Position numbers and translations under genes: made by a program. A stretch of DNA of 64,000 nucleotides from Capsicum annuum (taxonomy: Eukaryota > Streptophyta > Magnoliopsida > Solanales > Solanaceae), in contig NC_061122.1 of NCBI RefSeq assembly GCF_002878395.1, forward strand, positions 80,976,093 to 81,040,092. Reading direction: 5' to 3'. Shown one piece after another: positions 54,301 through 64,000 of this stretch (position 1 is its first letter; each line of letters begins with the position of its first letter). The notes beneath the pieces were generated by a model. That model did no database searches. It worked only from the letters and a program-made list of their open reading frames with translations, and was not told the DNA's origin.

Positions 54301-55200
54301 GGATCTCTGTCTCCAATGGATTTCCTCATTTCTAGCCACTTCTTCATAGTCCATGGCCCACTATGCTTTCATTAGTAACTCATCATCGGTAAGAGGTCTG
54401 GCCTCTTGTATGGCTTCCGGACTTCCAATTTGCTCCAAAAGTTGATCCTTTCTAGCCCTCCAATTACCTTTATTCTCCTTGCTCCATTCTTTGAGTTTTA
54501 CTTTCAAAAGACTTAATTTTGTTGCTAACTTAAAGTTAGCTCTTCCTGTCACATTAAAAGAATTCCACCAGTCTTGTACTTTGGACTTGAAGCCCTCTAC
54601 ATTCAGCCACCATTTTTCAAACTTGAAATATGATCTCTTGAAGACATCATCCCCACATGACAACAAAATTGGATTGTAATCAGAACCCAAACTAGGCAAG
54701 GAACTCTATCTAATTTGAATTAACAATTCATCCCATGGAAATGAATACAGGAATCTGTCGATCCTTGATGCATTTCTATGATCTGGCCCTCCTCTCCAGG
54801 TGTAAGACCCCCCTCCAAATAAAGGGGGGTCTACTAGCTCCACTTCATTGATGCAACTAGAGAAGTCTGTCATTGCTCCCGAAAGTCTAGTACAATTTGT
54901 TTTTTCTGAAGGAAATCTGGTAGTATTGAAATCGCCACAAACCACCCAGGGTCCTTCACAAAAGCTCCTCATTGCACCTAATTCTTCCCATAGTTCCTTC
55001 CTTTCATTTCGATCACAGGAAGCATATACTGTTGCTAGAAACCAAGTAGCATCTACATTAATGCCGCTCAACTTGCAAGTGATCATCTAGTTGCCACTTC
55101 CCACTATCTCCCCCTTCCAAAATCTTTTATCCCACGTAATAATTATACCCCCTTTACTACCTGATGCCTCCATCCAAATTCCCATCATCCATCTATTACC
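51320..55200 (-). pseudogene. L1 ORF2: endonuclease, RT, zf-RVT (broken)
   Basis: Endonuclease: FLATVYASCDRNERKELWEE, GPWVVCGDFNTTRFPSEKTN, SYTWRGGPDHRNASRIDRFL (55086-54720), with GDFN and S-R-I-D-R-F intact. Linker: [18 protein letters not shown], then the RTE insert, then [71 protein letters not shown] and the catalytic LLYADDTIVFCEA (~52785-52760). LPTVYLGMPLG and MGGRVTLINSVLDSLPTYVM follow. zf-RVT: KVKCFVWLVPKRACLTHEAL, CLLCKEALETNKHIFLNC (51720-51550). Frame breaks are numerous. Confidence 0.88.
53779..54262 (-). mobile_element. RTE LINE 3' fragment (484 bp) inside L1 ORF2
   Basis: Minus strand: [40 protein letters not shown] and [18 protein letters not shown], then the RTE 3' UTR and a (GTT)n tail. 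TCTTGT-C6-TTT (53764-53778) and TCTTGT-C14-TTT (54263-54285) are the TSD, with the C run expanded on the right. Removing one copy and the insert restores L1 reading IKGG-x-TQYFHRMA. Confidence 0.9.
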
Positions 55201-55869
55201 CCCTAACTGTTGAATATGATCTCCCACTGCCCCCCTTTAATTTTGTCTCCACCAACACTATAATATCTACTCCCCCTTGTTGTAATCTGCTCCTGACCAA
55301 ATTTCTTTTGGCCTCCTTATTAAGCCCCCTCACATTCCATGATAGGACATTGAGCTTCATTATAACAATGTGATTAGTTTCCTCCCCCTACTTTTTGATT
55401 CACTCCTTGGCTCCCCTTTTTTCAATTTTACATAGAAAAACAAGTTCCTCGGTTCCTAAGGAACTGTCTGCTTTTCCCCATTTTCTGCCAAAATCAAAAC
55501 AAGATTCTTTATTCCTCTTCTTCCTCTTCTGGTCAATTTTTAGGAGTAATACTTTGGCTTCCTCTGTGCACCCTTCAAAAACAGCTCCAAATTCTTGACT
55601 GAGCCTGAGAATATTGCTCTATAACTAGTGATTTGCCCTCTCTCCTGCATCTTTACTACACCTAGAAGCATCGCAATTAATAGGAGTTGGCTCCCCCAGA
55701 AGAACAATTTGTTGCATATTCCCCTGTTCTTCACTATCATTGACTTTATCATCTCTTCCCCCATTGTTGTTATTGAGCAGTTTTGCATGCTTTTGTTCTT
55801 CTTTGCTTCCTGGAGATTTTTTCCTGAAGATCCTCTTGCTTCACACACTACCATCATACTCTGTTCTCT

Positions 55870-57320
55870 GCATGTAAAGAAATCATTCTAGACTTCTGAT
55901 TTGTTTGCCCAGTCATTTATTTCATTAATAAAGGGCTCAGGGTTTTGCTTTAACCTTAGAAAGGATTGGGCCTGCTTTTGGCCCAAAAAGGTTTTATTAG
56001 GGCTTTTTTGGTCCTTCACTTGTCCAGATGGAGTGGGGTCTCTTGACATGTTGCCCCTCACGTGATTGTTATCATCAAAATAGCCTATGTCTTCTCTAGC
56101 TTTAGACTTTCCTTTATCAGCTACCAAACCCTCGTCTTGTCAAACATCTTGTACCTGGAGACTTCTGACGGGCCAGTTTCTTGAAAATCACCCTTTGTCT
56201 CTCAAGCCATCAACATCTCTCTTTCATTCTTTTTCCGGTAAGTCGCCGGAGCTTCCACCCAGATGGGAAGAGTGAAGACAAATTCGTCGTCAGCGATATC
56301 AATGGAGGTCGAAATCTTACATGTCGTACCTCTGACTCGAATTCTTGCCCATCGGAGATAATTCTTCAGATCAGTCTCCTCTTCCGTCTCTAACCATCCC
56401 CCACATCTTTCACCGATCTTCTTAATCATTGAGCTAGACCACAGATGGAGGGGAAGTCCTAATACTCGCACCCAGAACCAGTCAAAGTCCTGTTGTTTTA
56501 GTAATGCACCTGCCGTTGGCGACCACCACTGGAGACGTAATTGGCTTCCTTGTCATCTCCAATCTCCCATCAGAACATGTTCTGCTGCTCTTGACGACTG
56601 AAATTCGAACAAAAACATTGCTCCATTCATGTCGTACATTTGTATGCCCTGAGCACCCTTCCAAGTCTGTTGGGCCCATCTTCTCAAGTTGTTTCTTGTG
56701 GGAACATCAGCCCCCTCAAATTTTCCCTATAGACATCCACTTAACAAATCTTTATCTGCAAGATGAACTTTAGTCATTAATATCTCAGCACAATCCGAAT
56801 CTTCAGCTCCTTCTGCCACATTTGTTTCTGTCTCTGTCCATTTGCTTTTATGGAACATTTCTAAGTAACTTCCCTTCCCCTTGTCTGCAAATAAATCTGC
56901 CTCTCCCTTGTATTTCTTAACCCCTGACTATGCCGTAACTCTATTAATAAAGACATTTATTTTCTCTGCCAGCCTTTCCCATCCTTCATTAAAATTATTT
57001 TCTAGTACTATAGTAACTGCGCTTTCTTTGCCTTTGATTGAGATTAAAGATACAAATCTCCCATATAGATTGAACTTTAAAGACAAGAAAAAGCTAGTAG
57101 AGTAGTCATTGCATCTCCATGTTTTAAAGATTCTCCCCCTGATGGCTGAAGCTTCTCTGAGTCTTCTGCAGACCCAAGTGAGTGCTCCCTTGCTCAGAAT
57201 CAACCTCCTCATGTGGAACCTAGCCCTCTCCACCCAATCAAACCAAGTTTCAACTCTAGATCTTGTCTCTGTGATGTCGTAAGATTTGCCCCCCTAATGA
57301 AAAAAGATTTTGTTATCCAT
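55870..57320 (-). pseudogene. L1 ORF1 (DUF4283-type nucleic-acid-binding protein)
   Basis: ATG at 57320 gives MDNKIFFH then a stop, then KSYDITETRSRVETWFDWVE, RARFHMRRLILSKGALTWVC and AVTIVLENNFNEGWERLAEK (57233-56928). A later segment MRVLGLPLHLWSSSMIKKIG, ERCGGWLETEEETDLKNYLR (56471-56330) is the core DUF4283/zf-CCHC_4 signature of plant L1 ORF1. It would bind L1 RNA. Stops break it. Confidence 0.78.
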
Positions 57321-57520
57321 CCGAATCAACTGGAGGAGAACTCGAAGGAAAGAGTGATCAGAGAGAAGAATGAAAGAAAAATGTGTAAATTCCGGTGGAA
57401 GAAGTCCACCGGAATGGATTTCAAAGTCCAAAAGGGACTTCAAAAGTGTGCCTCGATTATAGTGCCTCAGAGTATTACAATTTAAGTTTGTCAAAACATC
57501 ATATAAAACACCTGGAGACG

Positions 57521-58366
57521 TCTTTTGGACAATTCTTGAATATTGAAACTGTGGAAGCGCTGGAACGTAGTTGGATTATTTTGGAGCGACTGCTCACATA
57601 ATATTAGGTTTTTAATTATTTTAATTTGCTATTAATTATTTATACCATGTTTTCAATTATTTGGATCGTGATTATGAATATTAGTGGCTAAACGCCCTCT
57701 TTCCGGGGTTAAAGCCAAGAACATAAGTACTATTATTTTGAATTAAATTCATTTAATTTTTCTTATCATTATTGGTTGTTTGTTTATTCTTGATTTAACT
57801 ATTTTGTGGACTGATCACCCATAAAATACATATATTGTTGACCTTTTGATCTTGGGAGAGGGAAAAGGGAGATAGAACATGGGAATAAACAAAGTAGGGT
57901 TTGTATTCTTTTATAAAATAAAGAATTCAAATTAGTGTCTAGGACAGGGATATACTTAGATGCCTTACTTGATTCAAACGTAGGATGATAGCTTTAATTC
58001 ACTTAATTGGATTATTACATCTCCGCTCAACGATGTAGTTGTAATGTCCAAATTAGGTAAGCAATTAGAGGTCGGGAGACCATGATCATGCAATTAACCC
58101 TACGAATCAACAAACAAGATAAGCAAATTAACGAATGAAATTCAATAATATAATATGATTGTTCGAAGTGCTTTAACCCTGGGCTTTACTCCATTGATTG
58201 TTCCAAGATTTTAAATTTCACATTGTTTACTTCTAATTTATAATTTCGAAACTCTCTCTTAGTTACCCTTGCACCAATTGAATCTAACTGTAAACTGAAA
58301 TCGAATCATTGTTGACACGTCTCAGTGGGATCGATACTTGGCTTGGCCACTTTACTACTTGATAAG
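57521..58366. repeat. Old Ty3/gypsy LTR- or leader-like DNA, right part
   Basis: Continues 49997-50794 after the L1. The end (CGATACTTGGCTTGGCC... GATAAGACCACGTACACTTGCGTGTGC once the hAT element is removed) has the wording of Athila/Tat LTR 3' ends. No protein domain seen. Confidence 0.5.
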
Positions 58367-58646
58367 ACCACGTACAGTGGCGGACCCAGAATTTTATATA
58401 AATGGGTTCAATCAGCAAAAAGGTAAATGTTAATGATACCGATAGTGTAGCGCTAAACACAACAAATAATTTTTTCGTTGCTATTTTATTGCTTTTTTTT
58501 TTTTTGGTTAATAATATAATATCAAAATATGATTTATTTTTAAAAATAAAACACTCAACTTTTCTTTTTATTAAACAAAGATGGGAATAAATTAAAAATA
58601 TGCACAAATTAAGATATATTTTTAAAAATTAAAATCAAAGTAGACT

Positions 58647-58649
<3 letters not shown>

Positions 58650-58677
<28 letters not shown>

Positions 58678-58795
58678 GTTGCATGTTTTGGCTAAAAACT
58701 ATAAAATAACTTTAAAAAAAGTGCCAAAATTCAATTAATTAAAATTTAAATTTTATTTGAAGTATAGTAGATTTTAGATTTTTATTGAATTTGAG

Positions 58796-58835
<40 letters not shown>

Positions 58836-58957
58836 AGTTGCATGTTGTGGCTAAAAACTATAAAATAACTTTAAAAAAAGTGCCAAAATTCAATTAATAA
58901 AAATTTAAATTTTATTTGAAGTATAGAAGATTTTAGATTTTTATTGAATTTGAGTAT
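58650..58957. repeat. ~150-bp tandem duplication, each unit headed by (TA)n
   Basis: Two units (58650-58796 and 58797-58957), each (TA)n then AGTTGCATGTTxTGGCTAAA... to ...TTTTTATTGAATTTGAGTA. Only a few substitutions differ; TA run lengths differ. Confidence 0.88.
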
Positions 58958-58989
58958 AAAAACAAAATATACAAATTGAAATAGAAAAA

Positions 58990-61900
58990 CAGATCTGTTA
59001 TCTCTCCCTCTCTAACGGCTCTCTCTCTCTCCCTACCCCCTCTCTCTCGCCCCGGCCCCCGTCGCCGTCGCCGACCTTCGGCACCGACCCGACCCGACCT
59101 CCGGTCCCCGGCGCCGACCCCCGTCGCCGACCGCCAGTTCCAAGCCGTCCCCCCCCTCCCCCGGCGCAGGCGGGGTACAACAGCCCAACAGCCGAAGCTT
59201 GGGCTTCAGCCGCAGCTCCGTCTGCACCCGCCGCTCGGTCGCCAGCAGCCGCAGCACCCAAACGACGACCAGTTCCCTCGGTCCCCAGCTCCATCTCAGC
59301 ACCGGAATCCCCCGGAAGCCGGTCAACGCTGGGCTTGGTGTCCGGCTTGGTATACAAGCGTAATCCGGTGACTTCTAACCTTTGTTATTTCATTCTGCAT
59401 CCTGCATTCTTTCATTCTTCGTATTACGCTAGTAGTAGCCCCTGTACCTTGACTTGAGTGGGATTTGTGGATATTGCCTGTTGTCTGTTGTTGCTGTGGT
59501 CGTTTCTTGCACTGCTTTGGATTGGGTTATCGGCTGGGGAATCTGTGTTTGGGGCTGTGGGTGTTGAGTCCAGTGGTGTTTGCCCCCTAATTGAGTATAG
59601 TTTTGTTCCGGGAGTATTTCTTTGAATTTGTGTGAGCCTTGTATTTCTTGCTGCTGCTTTGCTACTACCATCGTTTATATCTTTATATTTTCTTATACTT
59701 TCGGGTAGTTGTGGCTGTGGGCGGTAATGGGTGGATAGGGTCAGGTCCGAGGGGGTTGGGGTGTGGGGCCGTGGTGGGGGCGGCGGATGAGGAAAGGGCG
59801 GGAGTGGGAGGGAGGCCAAGGGTTGGGCGGGGGGGGGGTAGTGGAGGGCGTGTGGATAGTGACGGTAGGCTGAGGGTTGGGTCTTGGAATATAGGGACCC
59901 TTCAGGGTAAGTCCATAGAGCTTATGAAGATTCTTAGGAAGAGGAGGATCAATATTAGGTGTGTTCAAGAGACCAAGTGGGTAGGGTCTAAGGCTAGGGA
60001 TGTGGATGGTTACAAGCTGTGGTACTCTGGGAGCGAGAGGCGTAGGAATGGAGTGGACATCTTAGTAGATGAAGAGCTTAGAGGTCAGGTAGTAGAGGTG
60101 AAGAGGATCAACGATAGGTTGATGACTATTAAGTTGGTCATTCGGGGGTTTACCCTGAACGTGTGTAGTGCTTATGCGCCGCAAGTGGGATCGGAGGGGA
60201 GGAGAAGATGCGGTTTGGGAGGCTTTGGAGGAGGTGGTGAGAGGCGTGCCTAGCTCGAAGAAGATTGTTGTAGCAGGAGATTTCAACGGGCACATCGGGG
60301 CGTTACCGAGAGGCTTTGGTGATGTGCATGGTGGTTTTGGTTTTGGGGAGAGAAATGAAGAGGGGGCTACCCTATTGGAGTTTGCGAGGTCCTTTGGGCT
60401 GGTGGTGGTGAACTCGGGCTTCCCGAAGAAGGACGAGCACCTGATCACCTTTCGAAGCGCGATAGCCAGGACCCAAATTGACTTTTTGTTGCTTAGGAAA
60501 GGGGATAGGGCGTTGTGTAAGGACTGTAAGGTCATCCCGAGTGAGAATCTTTCGACCCAGCATAGGCTCTTGGTTATGGATTTGGGTATAAAGAAGAATA
60601 GAAAGAGGAGGAGTAAGGAGTGTAGACCTAGAATTAAGTGGGGCGGCCTGACGCCAATGAATGCATGGGAGATAGGGGAGAAGTTGGCGGGAATGGGGGT
60701 GTGGGAGTGTAGGGGGGACGTGGATAGTATGTGGGATAGGGCGGCTAGATGCATCAGGGAGAATGCAAGTGAGGTGTTGGGTGTTTCTAGGGGCCGGGCC
60801 GGGCACCATCGGGGGGATTGGTGGTGGAATGAGGAGGTGGAGAAGAAAGTGGGGACCAAGAAAGGGGCGTATGCTAAGTTGGTGGAGAGTAAGGACGAAG
60901 AGGAGAAGAGGGTAAACAGGAAAGAGTACAAGCTAGCGAGGAAGGAGGCTAAGTCAGCAGTCACGGCAGCTAAGACGGCCGCTTTTGAGAGCTTGTATGT
61001 AGGGTTACAGGGGAAATGAGGGGAGAAAAAGCTGTTTAGACTCGCTAAGGCTAGGGAGAGGAAGGGTCGTGACCTCGATCAGGAGAGGTGCATTAAGGGG
61101 GAGGACGGTAGAGTGTTGGTGGAGGACGGCCACATTAAGAATAGATGGCAGTCGTACTTTCATAGGCTCTTGAATGACGAAGGGGATAGAGCTATTGTGT
61201 TAGGGGAACTGGAGCACTCAGAGGAGTGTCAGGATTTTAGCTATTGTAGACGTTTTAAGGTAGAAGAGGTTAGACAGGCTGTTCGCAGGATGCGAAGGGG
61301 TAGGGCGACGGGGCCGGATGAGATACCGGTGGAGTTTTGGAAGTTCGTTGGAGAGGCTGGTATAAGGTGGCTGACTGGATTGTTTAATGAAATCTTCAAG
61401 ACGGCAAAGATGCCCGAGGCTTGAAGGTGGAGTACCATGATCCCTCTCTATAAGAATAAGGGTGACATACAGAGTTGCAATAACTATAGGGGGATTAAGT
61501 TATTGAGTCACTCTATGAAGATCTAGGAGAGAGTGGTCGAGGTGAGGCTGAGACGGATAGTGTCTATTTCGGAAAACCAGTTTGGATTTATGCCTGGCCG
61601 CTCGACGACGGAGGCAATTCACCTGGTACGGAGGTTGGTGGAACAGTATAGGGAAAGGAAGAAGGACCTGCACATGGTGTTTATCGACCTGGAGAAGGCT
61701 TACGACAAAGTCCCCAGGGAGGTGCTTTGGAGATGCTTGGAGGTGAGTGGAGTACCGCTAGCATATATCAGAACAATTAAGGATATGTATGATGGAGCGA
61801 AAACTCAGGTGAGGACGGCGGGAGGAGACTCAGAGCATTTCACTGTCCTGACAGGATTGCATCAGGGATCTACTCTTAGTCCCTTTTTGTTTGCGTTGGT

Positions 61901-63030
61901 GATGGATGTGTTGACGCGGCGTATTCAAGGGGAGGTGCCGTGGTGTATGCTTTTTGCAGACGATGTAGTTCTGATAGATGAGACTCGAGGGGGTGTGAAT
62001 GACAAATTAGAGGTGTGGAGGCAAACTCTTGAGTCTAAAGGGTTCAGGGTGAGCAGAAGCAAGACAGAGTACATGGAATGCAAGTTTAATGACGTGAGGC
62101 GGGAGGATGAGGTAGTAGTGAAGCTGGAATCACAGGAGGTATGTAAGAGGGATAGTTTTAAGTATCTCGGGTCTGTGATCCAGGGTAACGGTGAGATTGA
62201 CGAGGATGTCTCGCACCATATTGGGGCGGGATGGATGAAGTGGAAGCTCGCGTCGGGGGTGTTGTGTGATAAGAAGGTGCCGCCAAGCTTAAAGGCAAAT
62301 TCTACAGGGTGGTAGTCCGTCCGGTCATGTTGTATAGAGCAGAGTGTTGGCCAGTCAAGAACTCCCACATCCAAAAAATGAAGGTGGCAGAAATGCGAAT
62401 GTTGCGCTGAATGTGTGGGCTGACTAGAGGGGATAGAGTGCGGAATGAGACTATCCGGGAGAAGGTTAGTGTGACTCCAGTGGAGTGCAAGATGCGGGAA
62501 GCCAGATTGAGATGGTTCGGACACGTGAAGAGGAGGGGCATAGATGCCCCGGTCCGTAGGTGTGAGAGGCTAGTGTTGGATGGTTTTAGGCGGGGTAGGG
62601 GTAGGGGTAGGCCGAAGAAGTACTGGGGTGAGGTGATTAGGCGGGACATGGAGCAGTTACAGCTCACCGAGGACATGACCTTAGATAGGAGGGTCTGGAG
62701 GACGCGAATTAGGGCAGAGGACTAGGGCCAATTTGAGTCGCTAGTGTAGGGAATTACTTGGTGGGGGTTTTATGCCCGTTATGATTCCGTGTTCCATGTT
62801 TTATTACGAATCTGTGTGCTTTTCTCTGTTCTATATTACTTATGGGTGCCGTATTTATGTTATGTAATCTTGTGTTGTGCTTTACTATGTGTTTGTGTGG
62901 TATCTCGTGCCTTGAGCCGGGGGTCTATCGGAAACAGCCTTTCTACTTCTTTAGAGGTAGAGGTATGGACTGCGTACATCTTACCCCCCAGACCCCACTA
63001 GGTGGGAATACACTGGGTTTGTTGTTGTTG
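58990..63030 (+). mobile_element. Full-length RTE LINE (4.04 kb)
   Basis: Flanked by a perfect 14-bp TSD TTGAAATAGAAAAA (58976-58989, 63031-63044). It has a CT/GC-rich 5' UTR (58990-59640), one long ORF with endonuclease and RT, a 3' UTR with the conserved TATGGACTGCGTACATCTTA block and a (GTT)n tail. No RNase H, as usual for RTE. It is the reference copy for the five shorter RTE fragments in the window. Inserted in the hAT-type element. Confidence 0.93.
59639..62725 (+). pseudogene. RTE LINE ORF: APE-type endonuclease and reverse transcriptase (broken)
   Basis: Endonuclease: LRVGSWNIGTLQGKSIELMK, RCVQETKWVGSKARDVDGYK, then a frameshift near 60190-60215, IVVAGDFNGHIGALPRGFGD, RTQIDFLLL and [70 protein letters not shown] and catalytic [10 protein letters not shown] (~61945-61975). 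C-terminus: [40 protein letters not shown] and a stop at 62723. Breaks: TGA 61017-61019, TGA 61422-61424, TAG 61524-61526, loss of one C in a CCC run near 62283, TGA 62408-62410. The true start codon is unclear; 59639 is the first ATG of the open frame. Confidence 0.92.
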
Positions 63031-63476
63031 TTGAAATAGAAAAAGAGAAAGAAAATAGAAGTGATAAATTTTATAGTTACACTACACTGACACCGAATAA
63101 TTAATGATCTAATATTTTTAATAACATAGCTAATTTGGCCTTACCATGTGTGATATGAGCCTAATATTCAACCAATTTGGCCTTACCATATGTGGTACTC
63201 ATACTGAGCAAAATTGAGTGAAATTGTAACGATCAAAAGGCAGCTGATGGGAATCTAATCCACGTGCAGGTCATAAACTTAAACCCATTCAACCGCTGTG
63301 CTGCAGCCAGACTTTGTCTAGTGTTGGTTCAAATAAGTATTTATAATCTAAATGAAAATAATTTTTGTTGGCTAAATAAGAAATTTTCGCACAAGGTGGG
63401 TTCAGTTGAACCCATTTGACACTATGTGGGTCCGCCCCTGACCACGTACACTTGCGTGTGCGCTTTGGCACTGTCA

Positions 63477-63641
63477 GTGGACAATATAACATGGGGGCCC
63501 AACATCGGTGAACAAAGATTTGGAATAAGTCTGACTCTGATACCATGTAAGGAATGGATATTAAGCCTAACTAAACATCAAAAGCTAGCTCATGAGGGGA
63601 GACCAAGTACTTATCCTTCTTCCGATATGGGACTCTAAACA
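63477..63641 (-). mobile_element. TRIM-like element fragment: LTR, PBS, internal
   Basis: Minus strand: LTR 63641-63546 (TGTTTAGAGTCCCATATCGG...CATTCCTTACA), PBS TGGTATCAGAG (63545-63535) and an internal part GTTCACCGATGTTGGGCCCC ending GTCCAC. This is the normal LTR-PBS-internal order and defines the family of 22763-22970. Confidence 0.8.
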
Positions 63642-63644
63642 AGT

Positions 63645-64000
63645 CCTACGAAAGAATTTTGTATTCCTATCACCTTGTTTCAACCATAGTGCCCTGGATC
63701 TTTGCCTCCAAGCAATCTCCTCTTTTCTTACAATATCTTCAAATTCAAAATTTAGAGTCAATCTTGTAGCTAATTCTTCCTATGTCAACCCCTTTGTTCT
63801 TGAATTTCCTCCAATTCAGCTAAAACTAGCTTGAAGGCTAAAATCTAATCAGGTTTGCTAGCATAATGAATGGAGTCCCACCAGATCTTGACCCTTGCCC
63901 CAAATTCTTTAGCCTGCAGCCACTAGTTCTCAAATTTAAAGTATGTCTGGGTGTTTTCTCAAACTTAAAGTATGTCCGGGTGTTTTCCAATCAGCACATT
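63645..64000 (-). pseudogene. L1-type LINE ORF2 fragment (runs off the window)
   Basis: Minus-strand words in several frames: the linker between endonuclease and RT (KIWWDSIHYASKPD, LAELEEIQEQRG, EEIAWRQRSRALWLKQGDRN and TKFF), matching other plant L1 elements. Frame breaks are frequent. A 29-bp imperfect tandem repeat (CTCAAAxTTAAAGTATGTCx, 63932-63989) lies at the edge. Confidence 0.75.

Larger units (their letters stand above)
51142..57504 (-). mobile_element. L1-type LINE, near full length (~5.9 kb plus an RTE insert)
   Basis: Minus orientation from ~57504 to a poly-A (T run at 51142-51150). A 16-bp TSD AAAACACCTGGAGACG lies at 51126-51141 and 57505-57520. ORF1 (DUF4283/zinc-knuckle type) starts at 57320; ORF2 has endonuclease, RT and zf-RVT. 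A 484-bp RTE fragment is inserted at 53779. Multiple stops make it inactive. It sits in old gypsy-like DNA. Confidence 0.9.
58375..63440. mobile_element. hAT-type nonautonomous element hosting a full RTE LINE
   Basis: Ends CAGTGGCGGACCCA (58375-58388) and, on the other strand, CAGGGGCGGACCCA (63440-63427) are inverted repeats, and the similarity extends imperfectly ~35 bp with AAATGGGTTCAA inside both. ACCACGTA occurs at 58367-58374 and 63441-63448, an 8-bp TSD as expected for hAT. Without the LINE and its TSD copy the element is ~1.0 kb. No transposase frame is seen. Confidence 0.88.

Noticed and set aside
59424..59968. Proline-rich minus-strand ORFs of 75-131 codons
   Set aside because: They lie antisense in the GC-rich 5' region of the RTE LINE, have biased composition and no domain. 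They are shadows of the LINE.
60062..60964. 300-codon minus-strand ORF, the longest in the window
   Set aside because: It is exactly antisense to the LINE endonuclease and linker, Ser/Pro/Leu-rich, and is matched by equivalent antisense ORFs over the other LINE copy. The sense frame has the conserved motifs.
61925..62676. Antisense ORFs of 124-199 codons over the LINE C-terminus
   Set aside because: Sense strand encodes RT and the RTE C-terminal block; the antisense frames are the complement of that.
1..64000. Prokaryotic-style systems (CRISPR, toxin-antitoxin, phage, operons)
   Set aside because: Introns, LTRs, SINEs, MITEs and LINEs show plant nuclear DNA; no operon-like gene series or spaced direct repeats exist.

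Overview
The window is transposon-dense plant nuclear DNA. The organism is most likely a large-genome member of the Solanaceae (pepper-, tobacco- or potato-like). This is inferred from the RTE LINE whose 3' end carries a poly(GTT) tail, Au-like tRNA SINEs, Solanaceae-type MITEs, very long Tekay/Del-like gypsy LTRs, and multi-exon genes with GT-AG introns. No bacterial-type system, CRISPR array, rRNA gene or true tRNA gene is visible. The only host gene I can support is the 3' part of a rhomboid-like (RBL12/PARL-type) intramembrane protease at 19390-21296 on the minus strand. Its four exons splice cleanly in frame and keep both catalytic residues. Its upstream exons are missing from the window, and a copia element lies immediately upstream.

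Layout. 1-2940: an LTR-like stretch and a decayed Ty3/gypsy gag-pol relic (+). 2980-4357: an LTR-like block with three palindromes. 4358-13011: a degenerate Tekay/Del-like gypsy element (-) with a 2.4 kb 5' LTR, PBS, gag-pol and a truncated 3' LTR. 13012-14240: C-terminal exons of a Mutator-like (MULE) transposase (+). 15151-17924: 5'-truncated RTE LINE (-) containing a 100-N gap. 18825-21341: rhomboid exons and MITEs. 21342-34745: a copia cluster made of copia A (-), a complete copia nested inside it (TSD AAGAT), a partial inverted second copy B (+) and copia D (+). 34746-37590: gypsy LTR piece, RTE LINE 3' end and a foldback MITE. 37676-45332: a complete SIRE-like copia (TSD CTTCT) that itself hosts two hAT-type MITEs, an Au-like SINE and an RTE fragment. 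46063-47054: a ~1 kb MULE-type nonautonomous element. 47220-49980: L1 remnant, TRIM-like LTR and a very short RTE tail. 50000-63470: an old gypsy-like sequence split by a ~6.4 kb L1 (itself hit by an RTE fragment) and by a hAT-type element (TSD ACCACGTA), which in turn contains a full-length 4.04 kb RTE LINE. 63477-64000: another TRIM-like LTR and an L1 fragment.

Almost every element ORF is broken by stops or frameshifts, so the region behaves as a layered fossil record. Nesting gives a relative order, for example gypsy remnant < hAT < RTE LINE. The most unusual structures are a copia/TRIM chimera joined exactly at two primer-binding sites, a 2 kb inverted repeat of copia, a 74 bp foldback inside copia gag, two L1 3' ends at the same 16 bp target, and an assembly gap flanked by the same 174 bp sequence on both sides.
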